This document shows, piece after piece, positions 1 to 13,115 of a stretch of 64,000 bases of DNA. The notes under the pieces are model-generated. The model worked only from the letters and a program-made list of their open reading frames with translations. It did not search any database and was not told the DNA's origin. The translations under genes were made by a program, and so were the position numbers. Source of the stretch: Sclerodactyla briareus. Taxonomy: Eukaryota; Echinodermata; Holothuroidea; Dendrochirotida; Sclerodactylidae. Positions within the stretch are counted from its first letter, which is position 1. Each line of letters opens with the position of its first letter. The stretch covers positions 186,001-250,000 of the forward strand of contig JAODTK010001532.1 of the NCBI GenBank assembly GCA_026419785.1. The letters are read 5' to 3'.

Positions 1-650
1 CAAATATGCCCCAGTTTGGCAAAAATGAAGGCAAATTGCACGTAAAGAGGTTCACAAAGAGAGTACAAACATTTCTAAGAAAATACAAACCTTTTATATT
101 CAACCCTTCACCATCCTGAATATTTTTGACCTCAAAATGGCCTGGGGGCCATCTTCAGCAATATATGTATAATAGAACCAAACTTTTTTTGTGCCCCAGT
201 CGGTCAAATTGAAGAACACATGAAACGTAGAAAGGAACCAAACTTTTGTGTCCCAAGTCGCGAATCGAGAACAAATGAAACGAGGTTGATTGACCCCGGA
301 GCGGGAAGGGTTAAGGAGAGGAGGGAAGGTTTTTAAAGAGAGAAAACATCTTGTACATTCAAACCTTACCAGTCTGCATATTGTGGCTCAAATGACGGGA
401 TGGCTATCTCCAGCCGGCAATTTATATTGGTTCAGAACTAAACTTTGAATTTCTCCACAGGCGCAAATTGGAACCGTAAAAGGCTAAGAGAAAGGAGGAA
501 GAGTTTCGAAAAAGGGAAAACGGAAACTTTCACATTCAAACTCTCAAGATCTTTCTGGCTGAAAATGGTCTGAGAGGCCATCTCCGGGTAATCTTGGCGT
601 AGACAACGAACATTCCGTGCCCCAGTCGGCAACTGAAGGAACTACTCTTG
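1..650. repeat. Degenerate tandem repeat, about three to four units
   Basis: Related blocks recur with the pattern 'AAATGG/ACGGG...GGCCATCTyC' near 135-165, 385-415 and 560-590. A second word, GTGCCCCAGTCGG or a close variant, recurs near 6, 192, 248 and 617. Unit spacing is irregular (about 190-230 bases) and divergence is high. I see no coding capacity here. Confidence 0.55.
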
Positions 651-2960
651 CAATGATGGAAATGATGTCGTCTTTAATACGAATAAACTTTCAGTTGACG
701 TATGGTCACACTTCTTGGATTGAATTTCAGTCAATCGAGGCGAAACGTTCAATCACTGAATCTCGGTGGAAAATCAACTGACGTCCTAGTCCCTCTAAGT
801 ATTCTTTCACTGAAGTTTGGTCTAACCGACTAATAAAAATGTTGGACTGAAACATTCAGCCCTGCCGCATTTTAAAAAGTTAAATTGAAGGCCCGGGAGT
901 GGTTGCAATGTTATGGCAATCTTTGACGGTATAAAATTTCATCCACTTCCAGTGCCCATGCAGCTCAAAAACACTTGGGAAGGGCCGTTCCCTGCCACCT
1001 GGGGGCTCAACAAAACCAAAACCAAACCCGTTTCGACAGGGCAATGCCGACGCTTTCCCTCCCACTAACCCATGGCACTTGTTTCCATTGCCAAGTATTG
1101 CGTCAGTTGTAATTGCATTGTAGTTGCGGCCTAACGAGGCCCGAGTATGTCTGCTCGCCTGATCGCGGTAGGTTGATGCATGTAGCGAGGTGCCTTTCAG
1201 GCATGTATTCCCATGGGTGGGTGAGTCAGTGGACTTAAGGAATTGCGTTCTAGTTGTTCGTGCACACGAGAAATCGAATACTACGTTCCCTGTTCCTTCT
1301 TCGGGGCTCTATCCATTCCAATCCAACTTCCCAGTGGTGCGCCAGGATGCGCCAGGATTTCCCCGCTGGGGGTCCGAAGTTCCCCGACGGGGGCGGGGCC
1401 AGGTTCTCGACGAAGCACTCACCCTACCCCCTAGGCAAAAACTGTGTTTTTTATGTTATTGTTGTTTTTTTTGTTTTTTGTCGTTGACTTCTTTTTTTTC
1501 ATTAGAAATTTCAGCCCTGAAAGGGGACAGTGAACTGCCGATCGGCCCGGTCACGGACATAAAAATACAAAGCCGCTTCTCCACAGGGAGCAACTCCTTG
1601 GACAGTGGTATTTGACATTGAGTGGTTTCAATTGTAATGGGAACGGATTTTGACGGTGAAAACTCGAAAAAGCGACGTGGAGAGGCTAACTTTATTGACA
1701 AAAATGAAATGTCGGGAGGAAATAGTATGGGATACATATTTTTCCAGAAACAAAATCCACAGGAAACGTAAAATACGGAGCATCGGCCGCCAACGAAAAT
1801 ATTTCCCACGATCACTGTCAAAACTTTGAACGGATTTTCAATAAACTTTAGTCTGTTGTTTTCAGTCGAAATTGAACGATTTTGATCATTGAAACGTTTA
1901 TTTCAGTCTATAATTTGCCAGCGATCCGAATTCGCAATTGGAAAATGAGAGAATGCGATAATTCAATCATTTCATTTTGATAAATAACTGCCCCGTCCGC
2001 TAGTAGAACACAAGCATGTCAAGAAGGCGTCAAGAAGGGTCATTAGTATGTCACTCGGTTCAAGGGGCGAGTTTCTGTAATGTTAACCACGACGAGATGG
2101 GGAAAATTCCCCGACGGGGGCCAGACTCCCAGACCCCCCCCCCCCACGCCCCCGCTGGCGCCACTCTGCCTCTTCCGAAAACATGTCATACACTAGTGTA
2201 TGTGTTACGGAAGAACCTTAATCTAGCGCTCCAGTTAGGGCGCTACTGGGACGCAAATTACATATGTAAGAATGGAGTGAGGGAGGGAAATATAGTGTCA
2301 GGTGTGCAGACTGGTAATCACTTCTTTGACGTTTCGAATCCTCGCCAGGTTAAAACATGGATAATACCTCTTTGGCGAGTTTATACATAATGTTTTAGGG
2401 GTGGAGTAGTAATCAGCCGCGTACCCACAACAAACTTGCAATCGCGACATGTCGACTAGTATCCCTCTGAGGAAACGCAATAGAAATAACGGAAACAAAT
2501 ACTGAGGTATGAATTCTGGCCCCATTCCCCATCTTGATAGGTGTATCCCGCACATGTTGATTTTGCACATACGACACAGCCTTATTCCTTACTGGCTTGG
2601 CCCATGCCAGTGACTACCAATAGTATATATATCAGTCCATTGTGATACGTGGGTAAGAACGCAGCCTCGAATAAATGTAGCATCTGGCAACCCTGAGCGT
2701 AATATATAGAAATCCAGAACAGATAAACGTAGCAACCTTTTTTTATTCCAAGTAGCCAGTTCGTTTAATACTATGAACTGAATACGGAGTTCCCGTTACA
2801 GTTCCTGATTACGCATGTTTCAAGAATAATACGGATAAGAATCTTTAAAATGCGCTTCGTAACGGCCCAGAGTATGTTGTTTGCAAGGAAGTTCTAACCT
2901 TATGTAGGGAGCGATAAAGGAAAAGTAAACATTCCAAGGGATGGAAGTAAATAGAAAGAT
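651..2960. other. No recognisable gene
   Basis: Anonymous sequence with short open frames only. A C/G-rich patch near 2100-2165 ('CCCGACGGGGGCC', poly-C) resembles fragments of the G-tract repeats seen elsewhere in the window. I see no domain, RNA gene or complete repeat. Confidence 0.5.
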
Positions 2961-2964
2961 CTTA

Positions 2965-4075
2965 ATGTATCCAGTGTTGTAGTGTCTCGAGACCGGTCTC
3001 GGTCGAGATCGGTCTCGAACCCTGGTGGTCTCGGTCTCGAACCCTTCTGAATCTCGGAAAATTCTTCCGGTCTCGTTTCGAGACCAGCAAAAATCTTGGA
3101 GTCGTTTTTTTCTTCTGAATAATTCCTAGTTCAGAGAAGAAAAAAACATCCTGCACTTCATCTGTGTTGAGCTTTATTATGAACTAGTGAGTGGAGTGGG
3201 CCTTCCAACTTGGTCAATGTTGGGAAACGGTTGTGACAACTTCGCTCAGGGCCCAGTGGTTGCTAGCTTCAACTTGGTGGTAGTAACTCACTGTAGTCAC
3301 AGTAAAAGTAGACAACGAGTCAGAAGGTAGCTGGTTTATTCGTGTTGCTCACTTCAAGAATGCCGTATTTGACAGTGGATATGTTAGCCATTAGCCAATC
3401 AAAATGCACCAAAATAATTTATTTAATTTCAATACTTAATTTAATGGGCGGAGGAGGGGGAAGTAATTGGTGATTGAAGTAGCTACTAACTGCAGTAGCA
3501 TGAACGATTATCAATTGCCATAATGAACTGTGATTGTTTCGATTTTTTCCATGGGTTGACCCCAATGACCATTGGTAACAGTTTCGCGAAAGTTGATTGA
3601 CTGCACAGTGGCTGAATGAGAAATTGTTCTCAATACACTGATTTACATGTACCTTGGATGCTCTTTTGGCTACTTTGCATGAAGTAGCTATAGCGTTCAG
3701 GCCTACGGACAGTAACTGGGGTAAGCCCAGTGGTGCATTTTTTTCCGGGGGGTGGGGGTTCGTTAACTGTTCATTTGTTGATAATGACCACCTTAAACTC
3801 CCAGAATGCAGTCCCATGTCCCCTAAATGTAATGGTCTTTGTGAAAAGGGCACACAGGTTAGAATCCTGCCTGGACACCGAATTCCCATTTTGTGCATTT
3901 GTTTTATCACAGTTTGGCAAGAAACTTCACCTTGACATTACAATGAGGCCTCACGTCAGAGTACAGGGTATATAGAATTGGCAGTCCAATCATAAGGCGA
4001 AAGCTAATGGTAATGTACTTGAACGGGGTTAAGTGTTTAAGTTCTTGGTGTGATTTCAGAATCTAGGGATTGGGC
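2965..4075. repeat. Dispersed repeat family 1, copy A
   Basis: This block aligns by eye with 49690-51120. Both begin with a GTCTCG/CGAGAC-rich head (2975-3090), followed by shared stretches such as 'GTTGCTAGCTTCAACTTG', 'GCACAGTGG/CAGTGGCGCAT' and a tail with 'AAATTGG..GTCCAATCATA'. It has no intact coding frame. The GTCTCG head is self-complementary (CGAGACCGGTCTCG), as expected for a non-autonomous DNA element, but I could not define terminal repeats or a target-site duplication. Confidence 0.65.
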
Positions 4076-4434
4076 CATGGATGGAAGCCACAATAGGGCC
4101 CCCACTGGCCACATAAGGAAGCCGGTGTCCTCTGGTGGTGGTGGGGGTTACGAATAAAGCTAATTGGATAACAGGGAGATGATCAATGATTCATAGTTAG
4201 GAAGCAGTCGTTAGTAATTGAATGCTTGCATGAAGGGATGAGGGAAAGAATGCGACACGGCCATGAGAAGGTATATCGGTACCATATTCAGAGAGAAAAG
4301 TGTTGACTCATTTGCAGATCGTAGAATCAAAGTAGGTCTCATAAGAAGAGGTGTCTACAAGTCGATAATAGAGCATGTGGGTTTAAATAGGCCTACAATA
4401 CAGTTCAGACTTGAATTGTTCAATATACACTATA

Positions 4435-4640
4435 TACATTCCGTCTCGATCTTTGCTGTCTCGGCCCCGTCTGGATTTTTTTTTGGCCTCACTCTGGTCT
4501 CGGTTAGGATGTGTGGTCTCACTACAACACTAATTATATCCTTTTTATCAGATTTTTTTTTCACCTCGTCCTTAATAAACCACAGTCCACTAGAACACAT
4601 TTTCCCAACTACTTTTTTCCGGTTCGAGACAAAATATTCA
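4435..4640. repeat. GTCTCG-rich segment, probable extra piece of repeat family 1
   Basis: 'CCGTCTCGATC', 'CTGTCTCGGCC', 'GGTCTCGGTTAGG', 'GTGGTCTCAC' and 'GGTTCGAGAC' are scattered through this segment in the style of the heads of the copies at 2965 and 49690. It may be the far end of the copy at 2965-4075 or a separate fragment. Confidence 0.4.
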
Positions 4641-4858
4641 TTAGCCACAACCCGGAGGAGGTGACCCAAACTCCTGTGATATCCTGTATGTTAGTTCACG
4701 TCTGCACGCGCGGGTTGTAAGTGATACAGTACGGCTTACTCTTTTCTCGCGGTTATCTGAGATATGATAAGCCTAAGGAAAACAGCCAATCGGATGAGAA
4801 ACTGATGGACGTGGACTGAAACCACATTACGAGCAAAGAGACGCGGAATGATTGATAA

Positions 4859-4861
<3 letters not shown>

Positions 4862-4894
<33 letters not shown>
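4862..4894. repeat. (CA)n microsatellite
   Basis: About sixteen uninterrupted CA dinucleotides flanked by A-rich sequence. Confidence 0.95.
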
Positions 4895-4900
<6 letters not shown>

Positions 4901-7900
4901 AAGAATTGTAGGCCTACGACTCAGTTAGGTACAACTTCTCGGTTGGACAATTGTTCAGTTGCCACAAGCCCGGAAGTGTCCAAAACGCCTGCGATGAACG
5001 TGACGGACAACCGAATCAGAAGCAAGAGGACGCAGGAACTGATTGATATAATTAGGGGAAAATATACGCCTCGGACGCATTTAGTGGCCATGAGCTAGCC
5101 CGATGTATGGTGTACTGAAAAAAGTTTATTGTTTTATTCTGCTAAGACAGTATCAAAAAGCTGGCATCCTTAATCAATAAAAAAAGTCATGGACAAACCC
5201 TTTTCATTTCGTTAAACAAAGAAAGTACCTTGCGCATAAGATGACATGGGCTGCGTCGGACACAGACCACTAACCATGCTGAAACCCAAGATAAAATCGA
5301 GGAGAGATCAGCACCATTTTCGTTCCTCACACAACAAGGCCGAGCATCAATGTATTCACTCAATCATTCTGGAGCACGCGGAACATGCCCACATGCAGAG
5401 GCCTTGCAGTGCAGTTGGTCTAATATACATGAGGAAGTGGCGCATGTAGCTCAATGCAGTTTATCATTCCGTTCAAATTGGCTTGCGCGACGTTCAGTAA
5501 AGTTGTCAATCGTTCTCTCTGACCAGCCATGTGTTTAATTGCAGCTTATATGTGACCTGGATGTCAAGGTTCGTTTAGAGGTCACTTCGTCTTTGTAAAA
5601 AAAAATACAAAAAAAGAAACATCTCCCACTCCTCCAAAATCCCTTCCTTTTTGAAGAATGGCGCCGCTCCCTAGCGGAGAGGGTAATCTCCCGTCCATTT
5701 GAACGCTGGGCTGAGCCAATGGCCTGTTGCATAATTCCACCACCCTTTGTGACGATTTGGCAATTTTAATCAACACTTCATCTAAGTGGTCGGCATCTGG
5801 AATATTATGTAATCGCCCAAGTAGTCTTTCACAAAAGGCAGAAAACGTTGTCGTGGAAAAACAATGTGGAAATGCCAATAACGAACAATTGGGAAATTGT
5901 TTCCACTTCACACTGGGGACGCTAACCGCCACAGGTACAGACAGTCGAAACCTCAAGTCCATAGTCAATCGGAACTCGACGTTTGTGGACTTGCATCTCT
6001 AGCATTAGCCGCAGTTCCGAAGCTGAAAGCTCAACGCCCGCCTTTTGGAATCCCAAAATATGCAGTCGAAACCTGACTGAAATCGTCTCAGCATTGATGG
6101 CAAAGCTCCTTCAGATGCGGAGGTTGCTTGTCCCTCGAGATTTAAATCCATTTAACCTTCTTCGACCTGAACAGCGCTGAGGCATCGGGCTGACGAGGTA
6201 GGAGTCGGTTTTTAGGGATACGTCTTCTATGAGATATACGGTAACAGAATGCCTTGACCTATAAGTTATTCCGTCGGTGTGAGAAAGAACAAAAAAGGAA
6301 AAGGGGGGAAATGCCGGGGGGGGGGGCTTAAAACACGGAAATGGGAGTTTTGTAGGGGAGGATCAGGTGTTAGGCTACTCGGGGGGTGTGGGGGGTGAAG
6401 ACTAGACTGTGTCGGGGAAATTGGCCTCTTGTCGGGGAATTTTCGGGACCCAAAATTGCGCCGCCTCTGATATAGGCCAATGTTAGAGGAATATGTTACG
6501 AAGGGAGGACAGTGACCAAAATTGCCATCGAATCGGGGGACCGGGTTTTTGTAATAAGTGCAGGTTTGTCCCAACTACTTTTGGCCAGGACGGCAGGTCA
6601 CGGGTTCGTTATAGTGATGAAAAGCTCTCCTGCCCCAAATGTGCAACCTAGTGCAGCTGTGTCATAGCGCCCTCCCACTCCCAGAAAATTTCGGCAGGAT
6701 ATATCTTCGTACATAATATTGCGTAATTATAGTTGTATCAAGAAGATGCGATTAGGCGGTCACAAACTGCGCCAATAGTCAGTCCAATGGACTGTGGAAG
6801 AAAGTTCAGGCTTTAAGGTATCAGTTATGCCCCCACCAGTTGGGATTGACGATGGCAATGGGCTGTTTCACAGGAACCCTGAAACGAGTTCTGTAACAAT
6901 GTACAGAGGTACCGTTTCAGTGCTATAGATATAGAAGCTTACAGAAAGAGGCTTCAAGGACATTAAATTATCATTACTTTGATGTGGAGCCACACGAATC
7001 CCTTTACTATTTTACAGTGTTAGGCACTTGTCAGTATCCATTCTATATATGTACAATTTTGGGGGGAGAGGAAGGGTACAAGAGTGGCAAGGGCAAGCGG
7101 AAGGGAGGAAGGCTTAATATTTCATATTCCGGTCTACGATGAGGTGTAAAAGAGGAATTCAGTGAATTCACCCTCTCCACTCCTAAAGGTACCCTCGGAT
7201 CAGTGCAACCTGAAGCTACAACGTGACCGTCAAGTCGGGTTCCGTACCGACCGAACACCGTGGATAGGATGGGGTTTTTGCCAGGAGGGTGTGCTATGCC
7301 AAGGGAAAACACAAGGTACGGTCACAAATCAGTCAGGTAACCTCCCACTTCACGTACACGTTGCCAGGATCGGCCAGAGATTGAAACGCATTATCAAGAG
7401 CCCTAGCTGGTAAAACAATTCATGAAGTTTCGCCTCTTGGTACCTATCAATTTCATGGACTGCCAATGAAGAGAATGACCCTTTCCGTCTGTTAAAACAT
7501 AATTCTAACCATGAACAGGAAGTACACTTTTGATGGGTCATACCAGACCAGTCACACACACTGGAGCCACACCGTAATTACTGTTAAGATTTGGGGCGCT
7601 ACCAGGGGGTAACGAAACCATGGTGAAGTTTATCCTTGTTCTACAGAAGAAAAACCAAAAACTTCTACAGGACTCCGAGTGTCCTTCTGGAAAATCCCTG
7701 TTGAGCTGGTCTTGCTGGCCTATCACGTGGGACTACAAATGAATCTAAGGTGACGGTGACCGAACTTCAAGATTCCATGGTTCAGCCATGGTGAAGTAGT
7801 TAAGTCGGGTCTAGTTTAACGCGATTGAAGGAACCTTACCTAATGAGACAGCAAGACTGGACGTGGTTCAACTGAGGCCGATTATTGGACCCAACAGCAC

Positions 7901-10900
7901 TTTTCTCCCAAAAATTAGTTCAAACACTGCCAATGTTTTTAATCCAGAGATGGCGGGTTTGTGCCCACGTTGCATGCACCTTCAGCAAGGTACTTTATCA
8001 AAATTGCTAGAATGCCAGTTACGGTGTAGCGATGAAAGTGCGCAGCTGAAAATATTGTAATATTTTACCAGGTTAACCGAATTGGAGCCAAAGGACACGA
8101 TAACTGAACATTTTTTTTATGACTATGGTCGTCAGATAACGGATTACCGTAGCACATAACTTGTGTTAAAACATTCTCAGTAGATATCAGATGGAATAAC
8201 ACGTGTGTTATAAGATTGCTCAGCTTCAAGTTAACCCGTATAAAATCCATGTCGCTCGATTTTGTATAGGTTTGAACCTTTGTCTGTCAGGCGTACTCCA
8301 AAACATGTTACTTCATTCAGGTTCAATACATGGGACTGAATTTTTTTAGCTGGTCAGTGTGTTTCATCTCATTGAACGATAACACAATAATAACATAGTC
8401 CTCAAAGTATGTACGATTACATTAGCCGCTGTATATATTTCAGCAAATATACTGCCTCTCTTAAGGCAACTTGATCTTTTCTCTTAAATCGCCAGGGTTC
8501 CGTTTCAACATATTCGCATCAAAGGAAACAGCTTCCGGCTTGATTAAGTAGCCTGTATATACAATAGAACATAACCAAATATATCGAGCTGTATAACTAA
8601 TAGAGGAAGGAAGTGAAGGAAGTAAATTGTTGTGAAAGTAAATGTTTTGGCTTTTGCCCTCAGTCACCATTCTATCGTTTCAAATTTTCAGGCTCCTTCC
8701 AAGTCTGATAAAATGTATAGATTTTCCGCGATAGTCTACCATTGTTGCTAATCATTTCGAGTTGATAGTGCCTATTTTCCAGGCCTGGTTCCACTATTCT
8801 TGCACGTTCTAAACACCGTAATTTCCGTAACATTTCGTCACCAATATTTCGAATATATGTACATGGTGTACTCAGCACTGCATAATTGAAGTATGTAACT
8901 TCAATGCGATCATCGTGTGTAACTGTTGTGGGTAACCTGGTGAAACGGATTGCAACAACAAAGAAAGAATATGTTCCTCTAACTTGAATTTCTACGGAGG
9001 AAAGATATTTAGTCAAAATATCGCATACATTCATGTGTTCGACTTTTTCCGGACAACGTTGTAAAATACTGCATTTTGCGTTACGAGCCATGTATAATGT
9101 GTTATAAAAATTATCACGTACAACCTCTGAACTTGATCATGCATATTCCTGCGGAATTTTGTTCTGTGGACAGCATCTTTCGCAGGCCCTTGCTATAGGG
9201 TTTGATCAAGTCCGATTTGGCATCCCACCTTCCTAAATTATTTTGCACTGGCATTTCGGTATATAGTCTCATATCTAATATTTCATAATATAATTTATAT
9301 TATTCTCTCAGAGTACTGCCTGCTCGGTACTCTTACCATACAAATGAATAGAATGGAAAAAATGAAGGTAAAGTATATTCGTTTATGATGTTTTTTTTTT
9401 TTTGTGTATCAGCGCGCAAATTGGGAAACCTTGGTCATGTGAACTTATCAAAACTATATACTGGTTGGTACTTATTCAGTCCTGACGGCAATGGAGGACT
9501 TCCTAATGAAGTGCCAATATACGGCTGCACTTTAGTTTTTATAGATGATAGCTTCATTGCATCCATGGGAGTGGTGAACGATGGAGTGACACAACTCGTC
9601 CTGACAGCCCTGCGGAAATCAGCCCCTGAGCTAAACTGGCTGACATTACAGTATACATATGGTACTGCTTGCCTCACATCACTGCCAAAAACGTCTCTTA
9701 GCTAAACGTGGTCCCTCCAACAACACAGCCCTACCTGTACTCACGAAACCAGTATAAAGTGCAAACTTAGTTCTGACCTATGTAACTTCATTGCTCCAGA
9801 CACCCACAAGTCATAATTGTTATCAGCTCTGCATTCCCATTCACAAACATCTCGGTGTATATATTGTCCATGAGGCAAGTATTTCGAATATTATCGGGAT
9901 AAATAGCACATATTCCTAGGATCTTACTCACCCAGAACGCTAAAATACACTTAAAAAACGCTGTGGTCAAGTTAACCATGATCGATCAAATGATAACCCC
10001 ACCAGAAAAGGGATCTGGTCAATTTGACCAGGGCGCTTTTACCGTTGTAGTTACCGCAACGGCTCTCTAATCTCTCTTTGTGGACGCATCTTTCAGCTCA
10101 GAATTCTGCGGGCACGAGGTAACAATTCCATCCTTCTCAAAACCGTGTTCCCGTGTATATCCATGATGTCCTGACTTAGAACAGATCATTAGACGCAACT
10201 TCACGATTCCTTGAGTGGTCCTGAAATACCGTTCAGTTCATTCCAGTTTTCGTAGTCGTTGTTGGTGCTTACGAGCTCTTGAAGCAACCGGTGACCATTG
10301 ATGACTTCGGTCTGTTACGTAGAGGAAAAAAACAACAACAACCTATTTCTGAGTATTTTCCGGCCAGCAGGATCCAATATTCGTTGGCCTCGTGGGATAG
10401 TTCGTGTCCTGGTCATGATTTATTTGGGTTGTTGTATAACGCTAACCTTGAAAATAGATCATTGGAAAAGATACCAAGTGAATAGCTGTAACTCAATATT
10501 AGACCTAAGTACTCTCACATAAACTAGGTCTGATTGAAGGCCAAACTTGGGATTTCTAGTATGGCGAAGGCAAGTACCAAATAAAGAAATGCATTGAAGC
10601 CTTTCACAGGGTGTGTGATAAGGAATCCTTGTGTTCGAAGAACACAAAGAATCATATTTGTATAGGACAGTCTATGTTAATTCAGGTCTGGTCATGACTT
10701 CATACCTTCTTTTTCAGGATGTGGGCTGGTTGATCACGTAGCTTCTTTACGGTTACTGAACACATTGACTGCCCCTGTTGCCTTGATTCGCCTCCATGCT
10801 GACTGAACGCGCATATACACAACTGTGATCAAATACGTTGCTGCCAAAAATAATTTACTCGGTTGTAGTATCTGATCCAAACATTGATAATTCTGTCGAT

Positions 10901-11505
10901 ACATAAGGGGGGCATTGTTTAAAACCAGTCTAGCCAAACACCTCGGGACAGTGCGGAATGTTGGCCTTCCACACAATGTAATATAAGAACATACCACATT
11001 TGCACTATTTCGGCTTCCATAAACAAGCATCCATCCATCACCAATCCATCACGTCGGTATAATAATTAAAACAACTCAGTTACCACCGTTCGATCGTGCG
11101 CTTCCCCATCGTTTTGAAACCGTAGGTTATCAAACACATTTGGATCTCAAAGTAGAAACAACTCTATTGTACTACTTAAAACCACGTGGAAATGTTTGAA
11201 AGGATGCCGAAAGGTTGGAAAATTATTAGAATTGTCAGTAGTTATAGCCCATAAATTATTTGGTTGACGACAAACTACTGATTATTTGGTTTTTGTACTA
11301 CCAACAGGCAAACTGTATACTGAATTCCGTTGTAACGGACCAAGCATCTCGGTTTGCGGACTCCGGTGTTCCAAAAGGTCTCAATATCAACTCCGTAACA
11401 TGTTAACTGAACTAAAACCATGGGGTTGAAATAAATTGGAATCATAAAAGTATGAGTTTCATCCATAATGGAAGAGTCCAGTATCGTCTGTAACAAGCCA
11501 TGCTC
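4895..11505. other. Anonymous region, no supported gene
   Basis: Two open frames stand out only by length: 8672-9091 on the minus strand (139 residues) and 9385-9705 on the plus strand (106 residues). Neither has a recognisable domain, clear splice borders or a typical start context, and both fit chance for a window this size. G-rich tracts at 6295-6340 and the nearby 'CAAAATTGCGCCGCCTCTGA' (6450) look like remnants of a dispersed repeat. Confidence 0.5.
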
Positions 11506-11506
11506 A

Positions 11507-11611
11507 CATACATACATACAACATACTAACATACAACATACATACATACATACATACATTACATACATACATACTTTACATAAAAAAATACATACCTACA
11601 TACATACAGAC
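11507..11611. repeat. Interrupted (CATA)n microsatellite
   Basis: CATA/ACAT tetranucleotides with interruptions run through this stretch. A second CATA tract lies at 13062. Confidence 0.9.
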
Positions 11612-13061
11612 TATTTCACTGTTCATTGCATATTACCCACAATAATGAAAATGCTGGACAAGAGACAATTACAGGCAGCATAATTTACAATGCAATATTA
11701 ATTGCTTGCGAGTGTGAGTTATATGTTACGAGAAAATGATCCAGTCAACCACGTTTGATATGCCAAACGGCTGGCAAATTCTAAAAGAGACGATTGGACT
11801 GCACTAATGCTTATATATTTTGCAATGAATTTACTGTGGTATATCGCTGAAATCCAAGCAGTCGCAATCCAGAGACAACCCGGTTTTGGACACACCGAGG
11901 CTACCAACCCAAGACGATGTCACAAGTATATCCCGTGTCGAGTGTTATTAGTCGTTTATGGGCTGATATTTCCGGAAACCGACCGTAGGTTCTTTCGAAT
12001 AAAAGCAGCGAATGAGCAAGATATCTCAATTAGGAATGATTTCATTAGAACGCGGATCACACAGCAGCAGCAAATCTGGTTTCTGATGTCAGTGCAATGA
12101 AATTTACATGGGGGGGAGCGCCAAAACATATCACCAGTTGTGTTCTGTCGATGTATGAATTTATACATCAGATGTTCTTTCTGATTTTCATGTTCAAATT
12201 ATTGACACAATCTGTCATGTCGGAAACATGGACAGCTGCGGAAATGCATACATCCATTCATAGCATGGGACAAAGTATATGGGGAGTTGCAAAAAAATAG
12301 CAGACCTTTGATAGGAATCAAGATAATAGTCCAAAGAAGAACAATGTTTACGAGTGAATTGAACTCCAATAACGGCATCCGAGACTTCAATATGAAGCGA
12401 GTGAGCTGGTCAGTCAAAGCTAAGTTTCTAAGATAGGCAGATGACCGGGCTTGGTTTCTATTTCTGCCTATTCTACCTTGTGATGCATGGCTACGGAGTC
12501 TTAAACACAAGCTCATCAACATGGTTTGTTGTATATATATGGAGAGTGCCTTATGAGAGTGGATTACTAGCTGGACACCGTTCTGTTCAGCCACCATAGC
12601 ATACGTGTCGTTATTGAGCTCCAACTGGAGGTGTTCATGAATACATATTCATTAAACGACTCAGATAACCTCTGGCCAGATTACCCGACCCTTCATGAGT
12701 ACTCGTAAACTCATCAGTCATATTATGTGCCGACATGGAGCGTTATTATGTTCCCCGTTCAACAGGGAAATTCTTTCCATTTTAGTGAAGTTGGAAAAGG
12801 GGGGGGGGGGGGATTAAAAAAATCGTGTTGTTGCATCATCTGAATTTAGCACTTTCAACCAAATAAGCTAACCGTTGGAACCTACATGCACCGGACTAAG
12901 AAAACCTAGACCACCCTTTATCCGTTGAAGGACATAAGATTCCTATTAGAGGACTTGTTGAGGCGAAACCAGTTGCGATCTTTCTTCGCAATTGCATCCC
13001 CAATTTTTTTCATGGGGAATATATAGCTGAAGTCAAAGGATTTCGTACAAAATTAATACAT

Positions 13062-13115
13062 ACATACCCTACATACATACATACATACATACATACATAC
13101 ATACATACATACATA
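13062..13115. repeat. (CATA)n microsatellite
   Basis: About twelve near-perfect CATA units with one interruption ('CCC') near the start. A 16-base poly-G tract lies about 260 bases upstream, near 12796. Confidence 0.9.

Noticed and set aside
8672..9091. 139-residue minus-strand open frame
   Set aside because: No recognisable family or splice context. Kept only as a note within the anonymous region.
11468..11683. HTYIHTYI-rich plus-strand frame
   Set aside because: It is the translation of the CATA microsatellite.
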